From NCBI GenBank assembly GCA_045805185.1, contig JBJMLS010000150.1, positions 1 through 10,810 on the forward strand: a stretch of DNA of 10,810 bases, read 5' to 3'. How positions within the stretch are numbered: the stretch's first letter is position 1; each line of letters opens with the position of its first letter. Positions 1 to 6,374 of this stretch are shown piece by piece. The stretch comes from JAHEYF01 sp045805185. Lineage in GTDB: Bacteria > Bacteroidota > Bacteroidia > B-17B0 > Aurantibacillaceae. The notes under the pieces were generated by a model. The model had not been told where the DNA came from. It did not search any database and saw nothing but the letters and a program-made list of their open reading frames with translations. The position numbers and the translations under genes are program-made.

Positions 1-47
1 TCATTCTGAAGGTCAAGCGATATTTTTTTTCCGTCGATAATGGTCAC
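1..47 (-). CDS. folD: FolD N-terminus (partial, cut by window edge)
   Basis: On the minus strand, the codons from a GTG at 47 to 45 down to base 1 read (V/M)TIIDGKKISLDLQN, followed by a split D/E codon. This matches the usual start of FolD, the bifunctional methylenetetrahydrofolate dehydrogenase and methenyltetrahydrofolate cyclohydrolase, a soluble cytoplasmic enzyme of one-carbon metabolism; FolD proteins typically begin with a few residues and then IDGK. GTG is taken as the start because the open frame reaches back to a TAG at 134 to 132 with no in-frame ATG, and a start here puts IDGK at its usual place. The gene follows ffh on the same strand after 139 bp. I recall ffh and folD as neighbours in Bacteroidota, so they could be co-transcribed. 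Only about 15 residues are visible, so the call rests on one motif plus context. Confidence 0.62.
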   Translation of the reverse strand, partial: MTIIDGKKISLDLQN

Positions 48-68
48 GTTCTGTTTTATTATTGGTTT

Positions 69-126
69 CGAATATTCTTCATTCTTTCTTTGTATCGAAT
101 AGCGAATTGTGGCGAATAGTACGAAT
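69..126. repeat. Irregular CGAAT repeat cluster
   Basis: The pentamer CGAAT occurs five times, at 69-73, 96-100, 103-107, 113-117 and 122-126. The last four are spaced 7, 10 and 9 bases apart, with A or G/C-rich bases before them (TCGAAT, GCGAAT, GCGAAT, ACGAAT). This resembles degenerate short tandem repeats that I recall from Bacteroidota intergenic regions. It fills the gap between ffh and folD. No function is evident. Confidence 0.4.
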
Positions 127-151
127 TCATTCTATTTGTAATTTCCTCCTC

Positions 152-189
152 ACTGCCAACTAATAAACCTAATTAATAACTGCCAACTA
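152..189. repeat. Pair of 11-bp direct repeats at the ffh stop
   Basis: ACTGCCAACTA occurs at 152-162 and again, identically, at 179-189, a period of 27 bp separated by an AT-rich spacer. The second copy overlaps the ffh stop codon (187-189, TAG on the minus strand). TTGGCAGT-type short repeats are, from memory, common in intergenic DNA of this phylum. No inverted symmetry or U-tract is seen, so this does not look like a terminator. Confidence 0.5.
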
Positions 190-1527
190 CCCCTTCCCTC
201 CCATCTTTGGCATGTTCCGCATCATTTTCGCCATTGCATTTTTATCCTGCATCATGCGCATCATTTTACGCGTATCATCAAATTGCTTAATAAGCTTGTT
301 CACTTCCTGTATATTGGTTCCGCTCCCTTTTGCGATCCTTGCCCTTCGCGACCCATTCAAAAGCTCCGGTTTTTCACGCTCTTCAGGTGTCATCGAATGA
401 ATGATCGCCTCAATGGATTTAAATGCATCGTCGTTGATGTCCATATCTTTTACCGCTTTTCCAACTCCGGGGATCATCCCAACAAGGTCCTTGATATTCC
501 CCATTTTTTTGATCTGCTGCAACTGGCTAAGAAAATCATTAAAGCTGAACTGGTTCTTCGCGATCTTCTTTTGCAGCTTTCTTGCTTCCTCTTCGTTGAA
601 CTGCTCCTGTGCGCGCTCCACGAGTGTAACCACATCGCCCATGCCCAGGATCCGATCCGCCATACGCTCAGGATAGAACACATCCAGTGCATCCATTTTT
701 TCACCGGTACCGATAAACTTGATCGGCTTGTTCACTACCGACTTTATCGAAAGCGCCGCACCACCGCGCGTATCACCGTCGAGCTTGGTCAGGATCACGC
801 CGTCAAAATCCAGCCTGTCGTTAAATGCCTTTGCGGTATTCACCGCGTCCTGACCGGTCATCGCATCTACTACAAATAAGATCTCATCGGGCCTGATCGC
901 TTTTTTAACTTCGGCGATCTCATTCATCATCTGCTCATCGATCGCTAAACGTCCGGCTGTATCGACAATCACTACGGAGTTTCCATTCTCCTTTGCCTGC
1001 TTAATGGCATTCTGTGCAATACTGACCGGATTTTTATTTTCACGCTCCGAGTAAACATCCACACCGATCTGCTCGGCTAATACGTGAAGCTGATCAATGG
1101 CTGCAGGACGGTAAACATCGCAGGCCACCAGCAATGGCTTTTTTCCTTTTTTTGTTGTAAGATAATGCGCAAGCTTGCCCGTGAATGTAGTTTTACCTGA
1201 GCCCTGAAGACCGCTCATCAATATAACAGTCGGGTTGCCTCCCAGCTTAATTTCTTCTTTTTGGCCACCCATCAGTTCCTTCAGCTCATCATGGGTAAGC
1301 TTGATCATCAATTGACCGGGAGAAATAGAGGTGAGCACATTCTGACCAAAAGCTTTTTCCTTAATGGTATCTGTAAACTGCTTGGCAACCTTATAGTTCA
1401 CGTCAGCATCCAGTAGAGCCTTTCGCACCTCTTTTAAGGTTTCCGCGACGTTGATCTCGGTTATTTTTCCCTGACCTTTTAATACTTTAAAGGCCCTGTC
1501 CAGTTTGTCACTTAAATTATCGAACAT
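187..1527 (-). CDS. ffh: Signal recognition particle protein Ffh (SRP54)
   Basis: This is the GTPase subunit of the signal recognition particle. It binds SRP RNA and hydrophobic signal sequences of nascent chains and delivers ribosomes to FtsY at the inner membrane. The 446 residues match the family's usual length. The helical N domain covers about 1-90. The G domain holds the P-loop GLQGSGKTT at 106-114, DTAGRL at 189-194 and TKLDGDTRGGAAL at 247-259. The M domain from about 300 holds the RNA-binding GSRR segment near 392-395 and a methionine-rich tail (about 421-442) typical of the signal-peptide groove. The ATG start gives the standard MFDNLSDKL opening. No Shine-Dalgarno sequence is obvious. 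A promoter candidate lies about 105 bp upstream, giving a leader of about 100 nt, far longer than for the other genes here. No sign of damage. Confidence 0.98.
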   Translation of the reverse strand: MFDNLSDKLDRAFKVLKGQGKITEINVAETLKEVRKALLDADVNYKVAKQFTDTIKEKAFGQNVLTSISPGQLMIKLTHDELKELMGGQKEEIKLGGNPTVILMSGLQGSGKTTFTGKLAHYLTTKKGKKPLLVACDVYRPAAIDQLHVLAEQIGVDVYSERENKNPVSIAQNAIKQAKENGNSVVIVDTAGRLAIDEQMMNEIAEVKKAIRPDEILFVVDAMTGQDAVNTAKAFNDRLDFDGVILTKLDGDTRGGAALSIKSVVNKPIKFIGTGEKMDALDVFYPERMADRILGMGDVVTLVERAQEQFNEEEARKLQKKIAKNQFSFNDFLSQLQQIKKMGNIKDLVGMIPGVGKAVKDMDINDDAFKSIEAIIHSMTPEEREKPELLNGSRRARIAKGSGTNIQEVNKLIKQFDDTRKMMRMMQDKNAMAKMMRNMPKMGGKG

Positions 1528-1631
1528 ATCACATTAGTTTTTTTATTCTTATTCCATTAACCCGATCAACATTCTGCTAAAGCCTCAATAATTTACGACG
1601 AACTTGTTTTTAGCCTGTTTTTGCGGGAGTC

Positions 1632-1661
1632 CAAAGATAAGAAATCAAGCTGATTTACCAA
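1632..1661 (-). promoter_or_regulatory. Bacteroidota-type promoter for ffh
   Basis: Read on the minus strand, TTG (1661-1659) is followed after 19 bases by TATCTTTG (1639-1632), a full match to the Bacteroidota -7 consensus TAnnTTTG with an accepted spacing to the -33 TTG box. Transcription would start near 1628 and leave a leader of about 100 nt before the ffh ATG. It is the best -33/-7 pair found in the window, but this is a consensus match only. Confidence 0.6.
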
Positions 1662-1804
1662 GGAAAAACTATTTGAACCTGCTGCGTTTTTCATAATGAA
1701 AATGCCAGTCATGCCGTATTTTTTACAACTCATCTAAAAGCCCGGGATAAGAGCAACTTAAAAAAATCAGCCTCGTTAGAATAAATCGGTACTTTAACCG
1801 TGCG

Positions 1805-1812
1805 GAATTTTG
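1805..1812 (+). promoter_or_regulatory. Weak -7 box before the histidine kinase
   Basis: GAATTTTG matches TAnnTTTG at five of the six fixed positions and ends 10 bases before the kinase ATG. No clear -33 TTG is present at the expected distance. It is listed because its position relative to the start codon matches the better boxes ahead of other genes in the window. The rest of 1528-1822, the divergent gap between ffh and the kinase, shows no RNA gene or strong hairpin. Confidence 0.3.
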
Positions 1813-1822
1813 CTACTGAATT

Positions 1823-3154
1823 ATGGAACAACTATCAGATGAAACAGCTAAGGATACTTTCCAGCTCAGGGGCAAACTGAATTGGTGGTCCGGAATAATC
1901 AACTCGGGAGTAAAGGAGCAACAGGATATTCAATTCGCCAATAAGCTCAGGTCCCGTAATACGCTTTCCGCTCTCTGTTTTCTGTTTTCCCTAACCTATC
2001 TTGCTTACTTTTCAAAAGAGCTTCAGCTAATTCCTCTGCTGGGGATCTCACTTGCCATCTTCGGTTTTTATTTATCCATACGCTATAACCGTCTCGGTAA
2101 ATATACTTTATCTTCCGCTCTGCTGCTGACAAATACCAATTACTGCGTGCTTTTCTTTTCCGCTTACCTTGGTTTTGATTCAGGTATCCATCTCTACCTG
2201 TTCACTTCGCCGCTGATCCTACTTGCACTGTTCGATATTCGCAATTACCGCTATGCTGTCCTTTCCATGAGCTCTTACCTTGTCAATTTTATCCTTGTTA
2301 TATTCATTGGTAAATACCTTGGTTACCGCGCGCTTGAACTGGAACCAACTATGCTCAGCCTTTTTTATCTTCTCAACTTTTCTTTCTGCATGTTCATAGT
2401 TGTGGCGCTCACGCTCAATCTTTACAGGAATAATAAAACAATAAACTACCTCCTGGTGCTAAAGAACAGGGAACTTGAGTTAAAACAGGTTGAGCTCGAA
2501 AAAGAAAACAAGATCAGGAAGCTGGCGGAAGATGAAGCAAAAGCGATGCTTAAGCAAAAGGAAATGCTCCTTTCGGAAATCCACCACCGCGTTAAAAATA
2601 ACCTGGCCGTAATCTCGGGCCTGATGGAGCTGCAGGGATTCTTTATATCAGACAGGAACACACTCGATCTGTTCAGGGAAAGTAAGGGCCGCGTAAAAGC
2701 GCTCGCATTGCTTTTCGAAAAACTTTACGAGAACAATACGCTTGAAAAAGTAAATCTTACTGCTTATATGGAAGACCTGGTACGCTTTACGAGTCAAACC
2801 CATCTTCATGCTGCTTCGATACATTTAGAACTGAATATCGCGGCAAATAGTGAACTGGATATCCAGGAGGCCACACCCGTAGCAATGATGTTGAACGAGC
2901 TATTGAGTAATTCTTACAAACATGCTTTTCAAGGAAGAACAGAAGGAAGAATTTCCTTAACCTTTCTGAAGCAAAACGATCACTATATGTTGAGCTACTG
3001 CGATAATGGCATTGGCTACTTCCCACAGGAAGAAGAGGAAACGACTAGTCTTGGTCTGAATCTTATCGATTCCTTCAGCAGGCAATTAAATGGCAATTAC
3101 GAATTCAAAAAGGAAAAAGGTACAGTATTCCAGCTTAGGTTTCCCGCCAATTGA
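1823..3154 (+). CDS. Membrane sensor histidine kinase, HisKA_2 type
   Basis: This is an inner-membrane sensor kinase that should autophosphorylate a histidine and pass the phosphate to a response regulator not encoded nearby. Residues 46-199 contain about six hydrophobic segments (roughly 46-64, 69-87, 94-116, 123-138, 142-163, 177-199) with almost no periplasmic domain. A charged coiled coil follows at about 210-250. The HisKA_2 dimerisation helix reads SEIHHRVKNNL at 251-261, with H255 of the HRxxN motif as the likely phosphoacceptor. The HATPase domain has an N-box NELLSNSYKHAF (358-369), a G1 box DNGIG (394-398) and a G2-like SLGLNLI (409-415). HisKA_2 kinases often work with unlinked regulators. 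The ligand is unknown. The ATG has no Shine-Dalgarno sequence. The gene runs tail to tail into the M16 protease gene 12 bp away. Confidence 0.9.
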   Translation: MEQLSDETAKDTFQLRGKLNWWSGIINSGVKEQQDIQFANKLRSRNTLSALCFLFSLTYLAYFSKELQLIPLLGISLAIFGFYLSIRYNRLGKYTLSSALLLTNTNYCVLFFSAYLGFDSGIHLYLFTSPLILLALFDIRNYRYAVLSMSSYLVNFILVIFIGKYLGYRALELEPTMLSLFYLLNFSFCMFIVVALTLNLYRNNKTINYLLVLKNRELELKQVELEKENKIRKLAEDEAKAMLKQKEMLLSEIHHRVKNNLAVISGLMELQGFFISDRNTLDLFRESKGRVKALALLFEKLYENNTLEKVNLTAYMEDLVRFTSQTHLHAASIHLELNIAANSELDIQEATPVAMMLNELLSNSYKHAFQGRTEGRISLTFLKQNDHYMLSYCDNGIGYFPQEEEETTSLGLNLIDSFSRQLNGNYEFKKEKGTVFQLRFPAN

Positions 3155-3166
3155 TTTCCCTCTTCT

Positions 3167-6115
3167 TTAATATCCAAACACTTCTTTTAAGGTTAAGAAC
3201 TGCACCTTACCGTATTTTTCAAGTGTTTTCATATCCAGGTTCTCCTTTTTTCCCAGAACAAGAACCGTCGTTGGCTTGTTCTTCACATTATTATCCTGAA
3301 ATTTTTTAATGTCCTCAAAATTCATGGAAGGTATCTTTGAAAATAAGTCCTTGCGTACATCATAAGTAAGTCCCATTTTCTGCGCACGCTCATAAGTGAA
3401 CAGGATATTCGACCGGGTAATTCTGTCTGTACGAAGACTACTCAGGATGGATTCCTTTGCGGAATTGAACATGATCTCCGACTTAGGCATATCATTGAGG
3501 AGCTCACTCATGCCTTTCATTGCCTCGGGAAGCTTATCCGCCTGCGAGCCAATATAAGAAGACAAATAATAAGATTTTTCTTTTTTTCCTGGCTCGCGGT
3601 AGCGCGAATTAACGCTGTAAGCAAGCGCGCGCGACTCACGCAACTCCTGGAATACAACGCTTGACATTCCCCCGCCGAAATACTCATTGTAAAGGCTGAT
3701 CTCCGGAAGCCGCGAAGGGTCATAACCCGCTCCTTTGGCAAGCATGATGATTTCCGCCTGCTTCATATCATAATCCACAACATAAACTGTATTACCTGTT
3801 TCAAGCTCCCTGAACTGCTCCTCCTTTGGAACGGATCTAAGAACAGCCGGAACACGGTGAAGATTATCTAAAGTGGTTTTTAATTCGTCAGTTGATTTTG
3901 TACCGTAATATAAAACACGATGCTCAAAGCTTTCCAATCCCTTAATTTTTTCAATGAGCTCTTCCGGCTTTACTTTTTTTATTTCGTCCTCGGAAAGCAC
4001 GCTCGTAAATGGATTTTTCGGGCCGTACATTCCATAATTTACCATTGCAGTCCGAAGTATCAGGCTCTTGCTGAGCTTATCATCTTCCCTTCGCTTTAGC
4101 TTATCCATGATCAGATTTTGCAGGGCTTCTGCCTCAGGCTTCGGGTCATTCAGCAAACTTTCAAAAAGCGCAACCGCTTTATCGAAATTATCCGACAAGC
4201 CGTTCAGGCTCACATAGACCTGATCGGTTGAGTTGAATACGCCAAAGTTGCAACCCAGCTTATAAAATTCCTGTTGAATCTCAGCGGGAGAGTATTTTGA
4301 GGTTCCAAGGTAGGGAAGGTAATCAATAGCAAGCGGAAGCATCTTATCATTGTTGCTTCCCATATCGAATACATAATAAAGATCAAAGGTTTTATTCTCC
4401 GTGTTCTTTGTGTAACGGACGGGAATGCCTGGCTTGATCGTAAATTTCTGAATATCTTTTTCAAAGTCAATAAACACCGGAGCGACTTCAGCAGGCGCCT
4501 TTTCAACAACGCTCTTCATGAAAGGGGACTGATCTTCATGATTTAGTTCCACTGGCGTGATCTCAGGTTTTTCCACTTTTTCAATGGCAGGACTTTCACC
4601 ATTGCGCTTATAAACGACAACGTAGTTCTTCCCGTAATTTTTCTTCGCGAAGTCTATCACTTCCTGCTTTGTAATTTTTGACAGTCGGTCGATCTGATCA
4701 ATATGATCCTGCCATTTCTCACCTGTAGTAAAAGCCGCAACCATTTCGCTTGCCCGGTTGCGATTATTTTCAAATTGTTTTGTCTGCTGATACTTAAGAT
4801 CCGTAATAATTGCCGGCAGGAGCCAGTCGGGAAATTCGCCTTTCTTAACCAGTTCTATTTGCTGAAGGATCAGGTCTGCAACATCTTCCAGCTTCTGCCC
4901 CTCCTTGGCTTCACCGGCAAGTCCATGAATGGAATAATCCTTCAATGCATAATCAAACGACTGGGCGGAAAGTACTTTCTGGCTCTGATTCAGGTTCAGA
5001 TCCAACAGGCCTGCTTTTCCATTGCTAAGGATAAGACTGATCAGTTTGATCATATCAGCATCCCTGGTTCCCACGCCACCAAAACGGAAAGCCGCGATCA
5101 CATTTTCAGCATCAGGCCCAACCACTTCTTTAACAACAGGTCCGCTGATCGGTTTTTCCGGAACAAATTTGAAAGGTTCAACTCCTTTTTTAGACATTCC
5201 TCCGAATTTCTTATCGATCAGCTTTATCGCCTGATCCGGATCAAAATCCCCGCTCATGCAGATAGCCATGTTATTCGGTACGTAATATTTCTGGTAATAT
5301 TTATTGATCTCCTTCATAGAAGGGTTTTTCAGGTGATCGATCGTGCCAATGGTTGTTTGCAATCCATAATTGTGATTCTGAAACAAACCTGAGAAAAGAG
5401 CTTCCCATACTTTACTCCCATCATTATCGAGTGAGCGGTTTTTTTCTTCGTATACCGCTTCAAGCTCAGTATGGAACAACCGAAGAACAGGCTTGCGGAA
5501 CCTCTCCGATTCCAGCGTCAGCCAGTTCTCCAGCTGATTAGAAGGGACATCGCCAACATAAACGGTTTGTTCAAAAGAAGTGTAGGCATTTGAACCCTGG
5601 ATCCCCAATGCAGCTGCCATCTTATCGTATTCATTCGCAATAGCATATTTTGCCGCTACTCCCGAGATGCTATCGATCCGGTGGTAGATCTTTTTTCTTT
5701 CGGCCACGTCTTTGGTTTTCCGGTACACCTCATATAACTCTTCTATTTTTTTTATCTCGGCTTCTTCCTTTGCAAAGTCTTTGGTACCGAACTTATCCGT
5801 TCCCTTAAACACCATGTGCTCGAGGTAATGTGCGAGACCTGTTGCATCCTTAGGGTCATTCTTACTTCCTGCTTTTACAGCAATATACGTTTGGATCCTT
5901 GGCGCATCTTTGTATACGGTCATGTATACTTTCAATCCATTCTTCAATGTATAAATCCTGGAATTGAGCGGATCATTCTTTGCAGTTTCGTAAGGTACGC
6001 CGGCACTTTTAGGATTGACGCCATCCGGCTTCTTAACCTGACCCGTAGTGTTCAACAAAAAACAAACAGACAGGACGAATGTAAACAAGGTGTTCTTCAA
6101 AGTTCCGTTACGCAT
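3167..6115 (-). CDS. Secreted M16 family zinc metallopeptidase (pitrilysin-like)
   Basis: This is a predicted exported zinc protease of the insulinase/pitrilysin clan, with two M16 halves fused in 982 residues. A signal peptide is visible: basic start, hydrophobic 8-22, likely cleavage near 25. The inverted zinc motif HYLEH is at 96-100, and E224 in the EAVYEEKN segment is the likely third zinc ligand by alignment with insulin-degrading enzyme (E189). These ligands are about 124 residues apart instead of about 76, because a charged helical insert fills about 113-165; I recall this insert from other Bacteroidota homologues. The second half has no HxxEH (LAIDYLPYLG at 595-604 stands there), so it is probably structural, yet it keeps the FGGGMSS...LRESRALAYS region near 811-834 typical of the fold. 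Substrates are probably peptides, location periplasm or outer envelope. It is convergent with the kinase and follows dnaX on the same strand after 258 bp. Confidence 0.95.
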   Translation of the reverse strand: MRNGTLKNTLFTFVLSVCFLLNTTGQVKKPDGVNPKSAGVPYETAKNDPLNSRIYTLKNGLKVYMTVYKDAPRIQTYIAVKAGSKNDPKDATGLAHYLEHMVFKGTDKFGTKDFAKEEAEIKKIEELYEVYRKTKDVAERKKIYHRIDSISGVAAKYAIANEYDKMAAALGIQGSNAYTSFEQTVYVGDVPSNQLENWLTLESERFRKPVLRLFHTELEAVYEEKNRSLDNDGSKVWEALFSGLFQNHNYGLQTTIGTIDHLKNPSMKEINKYYQKYYVPNNMAICMSGDFDPDQAIKLIDKKFGGMSKKGVEPFKFVPEKPISGPVVKEVVGPDAENVIAAFRFGGVGTRDADMIKLISLILSNGKAGLLDLNLNQSQKVLSAQSFDYALKDYSIHGLAGEAKEGQKLEDVADLILQQIELVKKGEFPDWLLPAIITDLKYQQTKQFENNRNRASEMVAAFTTGEKWQDHIDQIDRLSKITKQEVIDFAKKNYGKNYVVVYKRNGESPAIEKVEKPEITPVELNHEDQSPFMKSVVEKAPAEVAPVFIDFEKDIQKFTIKPGIPVRYTKNTENKTFDLYYVFDMGSNNDKMLPLAIDYLPYLGTSKYSPAEIQQEFYKLGCNFGVFNSTDQVYVSLNGLSDNFDKAVALFESLLNDPKPEAEALQNLIMDKLKRREDDKLSKSLILRTAMVNYGMYGPKNPFTSVLSEDEIKKVKPEELIEKIKGLESFEHRVLYYGTKSTDELKTTLDNLHRVPAVLRSVPKEEQFRELETGNTVYVVDYDMKQAEIIMLAKGAGYDPSRLPEISLYNEYFGGGMSSVVFQELRESRALAYSVNSRYREPGKKEKSYYLSSYIGSQADKLPEAMKGMSELLNDMPKSEIMFNSAKESILSSLRTDRITRSNILFTYERAQKMGLTYDVRKDLFSKIPSMNFEDIKKFQDNNVKNKPTTVLVLGKKENLDMKTLEKYGKVQFLTLKEVFGY

Positions 6116-6135
6116 AGTATCTTTTTTTATTCAGG

Positions 6136-6143
6136 TAAAAATA
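6136..6143 (-). promoter_or_regulatory. Possible -7 box for the M16 protease gene
   Basis: The minus strand reads TATTTTTA, five of the six fixed positions of TAnnTTTG, ending 20 bases before the ATG at 6115. No TTG is seen at the -33 distance. It is supported mainly by its position, which is similar to that of the stronger boxes in the window. Confidence 0.3.
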
Positions 6144-6215
6144 AGGTTATTTTTTCTTGAATATGTTTGGTCCATCTGTTAATTTAATTCAAAGTGTTGA
6201 ACGGAAGATGGACTT

Positions 6216-6374
6216 TCTGAGCGGGATTCGGAATTACCCGAACGGAGCTTGAATCAGCGGATCAGGTTGATGACTGAGGAGTCTGCGCTATAACTTCAGT
6301 AACAGCGCATGAATTTATTTTGGGCGTAGCTGATGTCTGAGCGGAACCGGTGTCTGAGCGGAGTCGAAGACACC
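6216..6374. repeat. Degenerate palindromic REP-like repeat cluster
   Basis: TCTGAGCGG occurs three times, at 6216-6224, 6336-6344 and 6353-6361; the last two are part of a 12-bp direct repeat TGTCTGAGCGGA (6334-6345 and 6351-6362). A shortened version, CTGAGGAGTC, lies at 6274-6283, and GAACGGA occurs at 6199-6205 and 6240-6246. Small stems are interspersed: TTCGG/CCGAA at 6227-6231 and 6238-6242, and TGCGCT/AGCGCA at 6284-6289 and 6304-6309. The complete unit at the right end resembles the CTGAGCGGAGTCGAAG palindromes that I know as dispersed intergenic repeats in many bacteria. It occupies most of the space between the dnaX stop and the M16 start. Confidence 0.6.
6349..6374 (-). repeat. REP-like hairpin at the dnaX stop codon
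   Basis: GGTGTCT (6349-6355) pairs perfectly with AGACACC (6368-6374), a 7-bp stem closing a 12-base loop that contains GAGCGGAGTCGA. The last base of the stem is part of the dnaX TAG stop (6376-6374 on the minus strand), so the dnaX mRNA would end in this hairpin. No U-tract follows on the minus strand, so it is better seen as an mRNA-stabilising or REP-like structure than as a classic intrinsic terminator. Confidence 0.6.

Noticed and set aside
59..130. A 23-codon minus-strand frame preceded by GAGGAGG
   Set aside because: It is made largely of the CGAAT repeat units, and Shine-Dalgarno-like sites carry little weight in this phylum.
283..879. Open frame of 198 codons on the plus strand inside ffh
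   Set aside because: It is antisense to the conserved G and M domains of Ffh and resembles no protein family.
1528..1822. SRP RNA (ffs) or a riboswitch near ffh
   Set aside because: The GGAAG/AGCA tetraloop region of SRP RNA is not present on either strand and no extended paired structure is visible.
4703..5392. Open frame of 229 codons on the plus strand inside the M16 gene
   Set aside because: It is antisense to a well-supported protease, has no recognisable domain and no initiation signal, and its composition follows the complementary codons.
6349..6374. Intrinsic terminator for dnaX
   Set aside because: The stem is good but no U-tract follows it on the minus strand, and related repeats lie nearby, so a REP-like element fits better.
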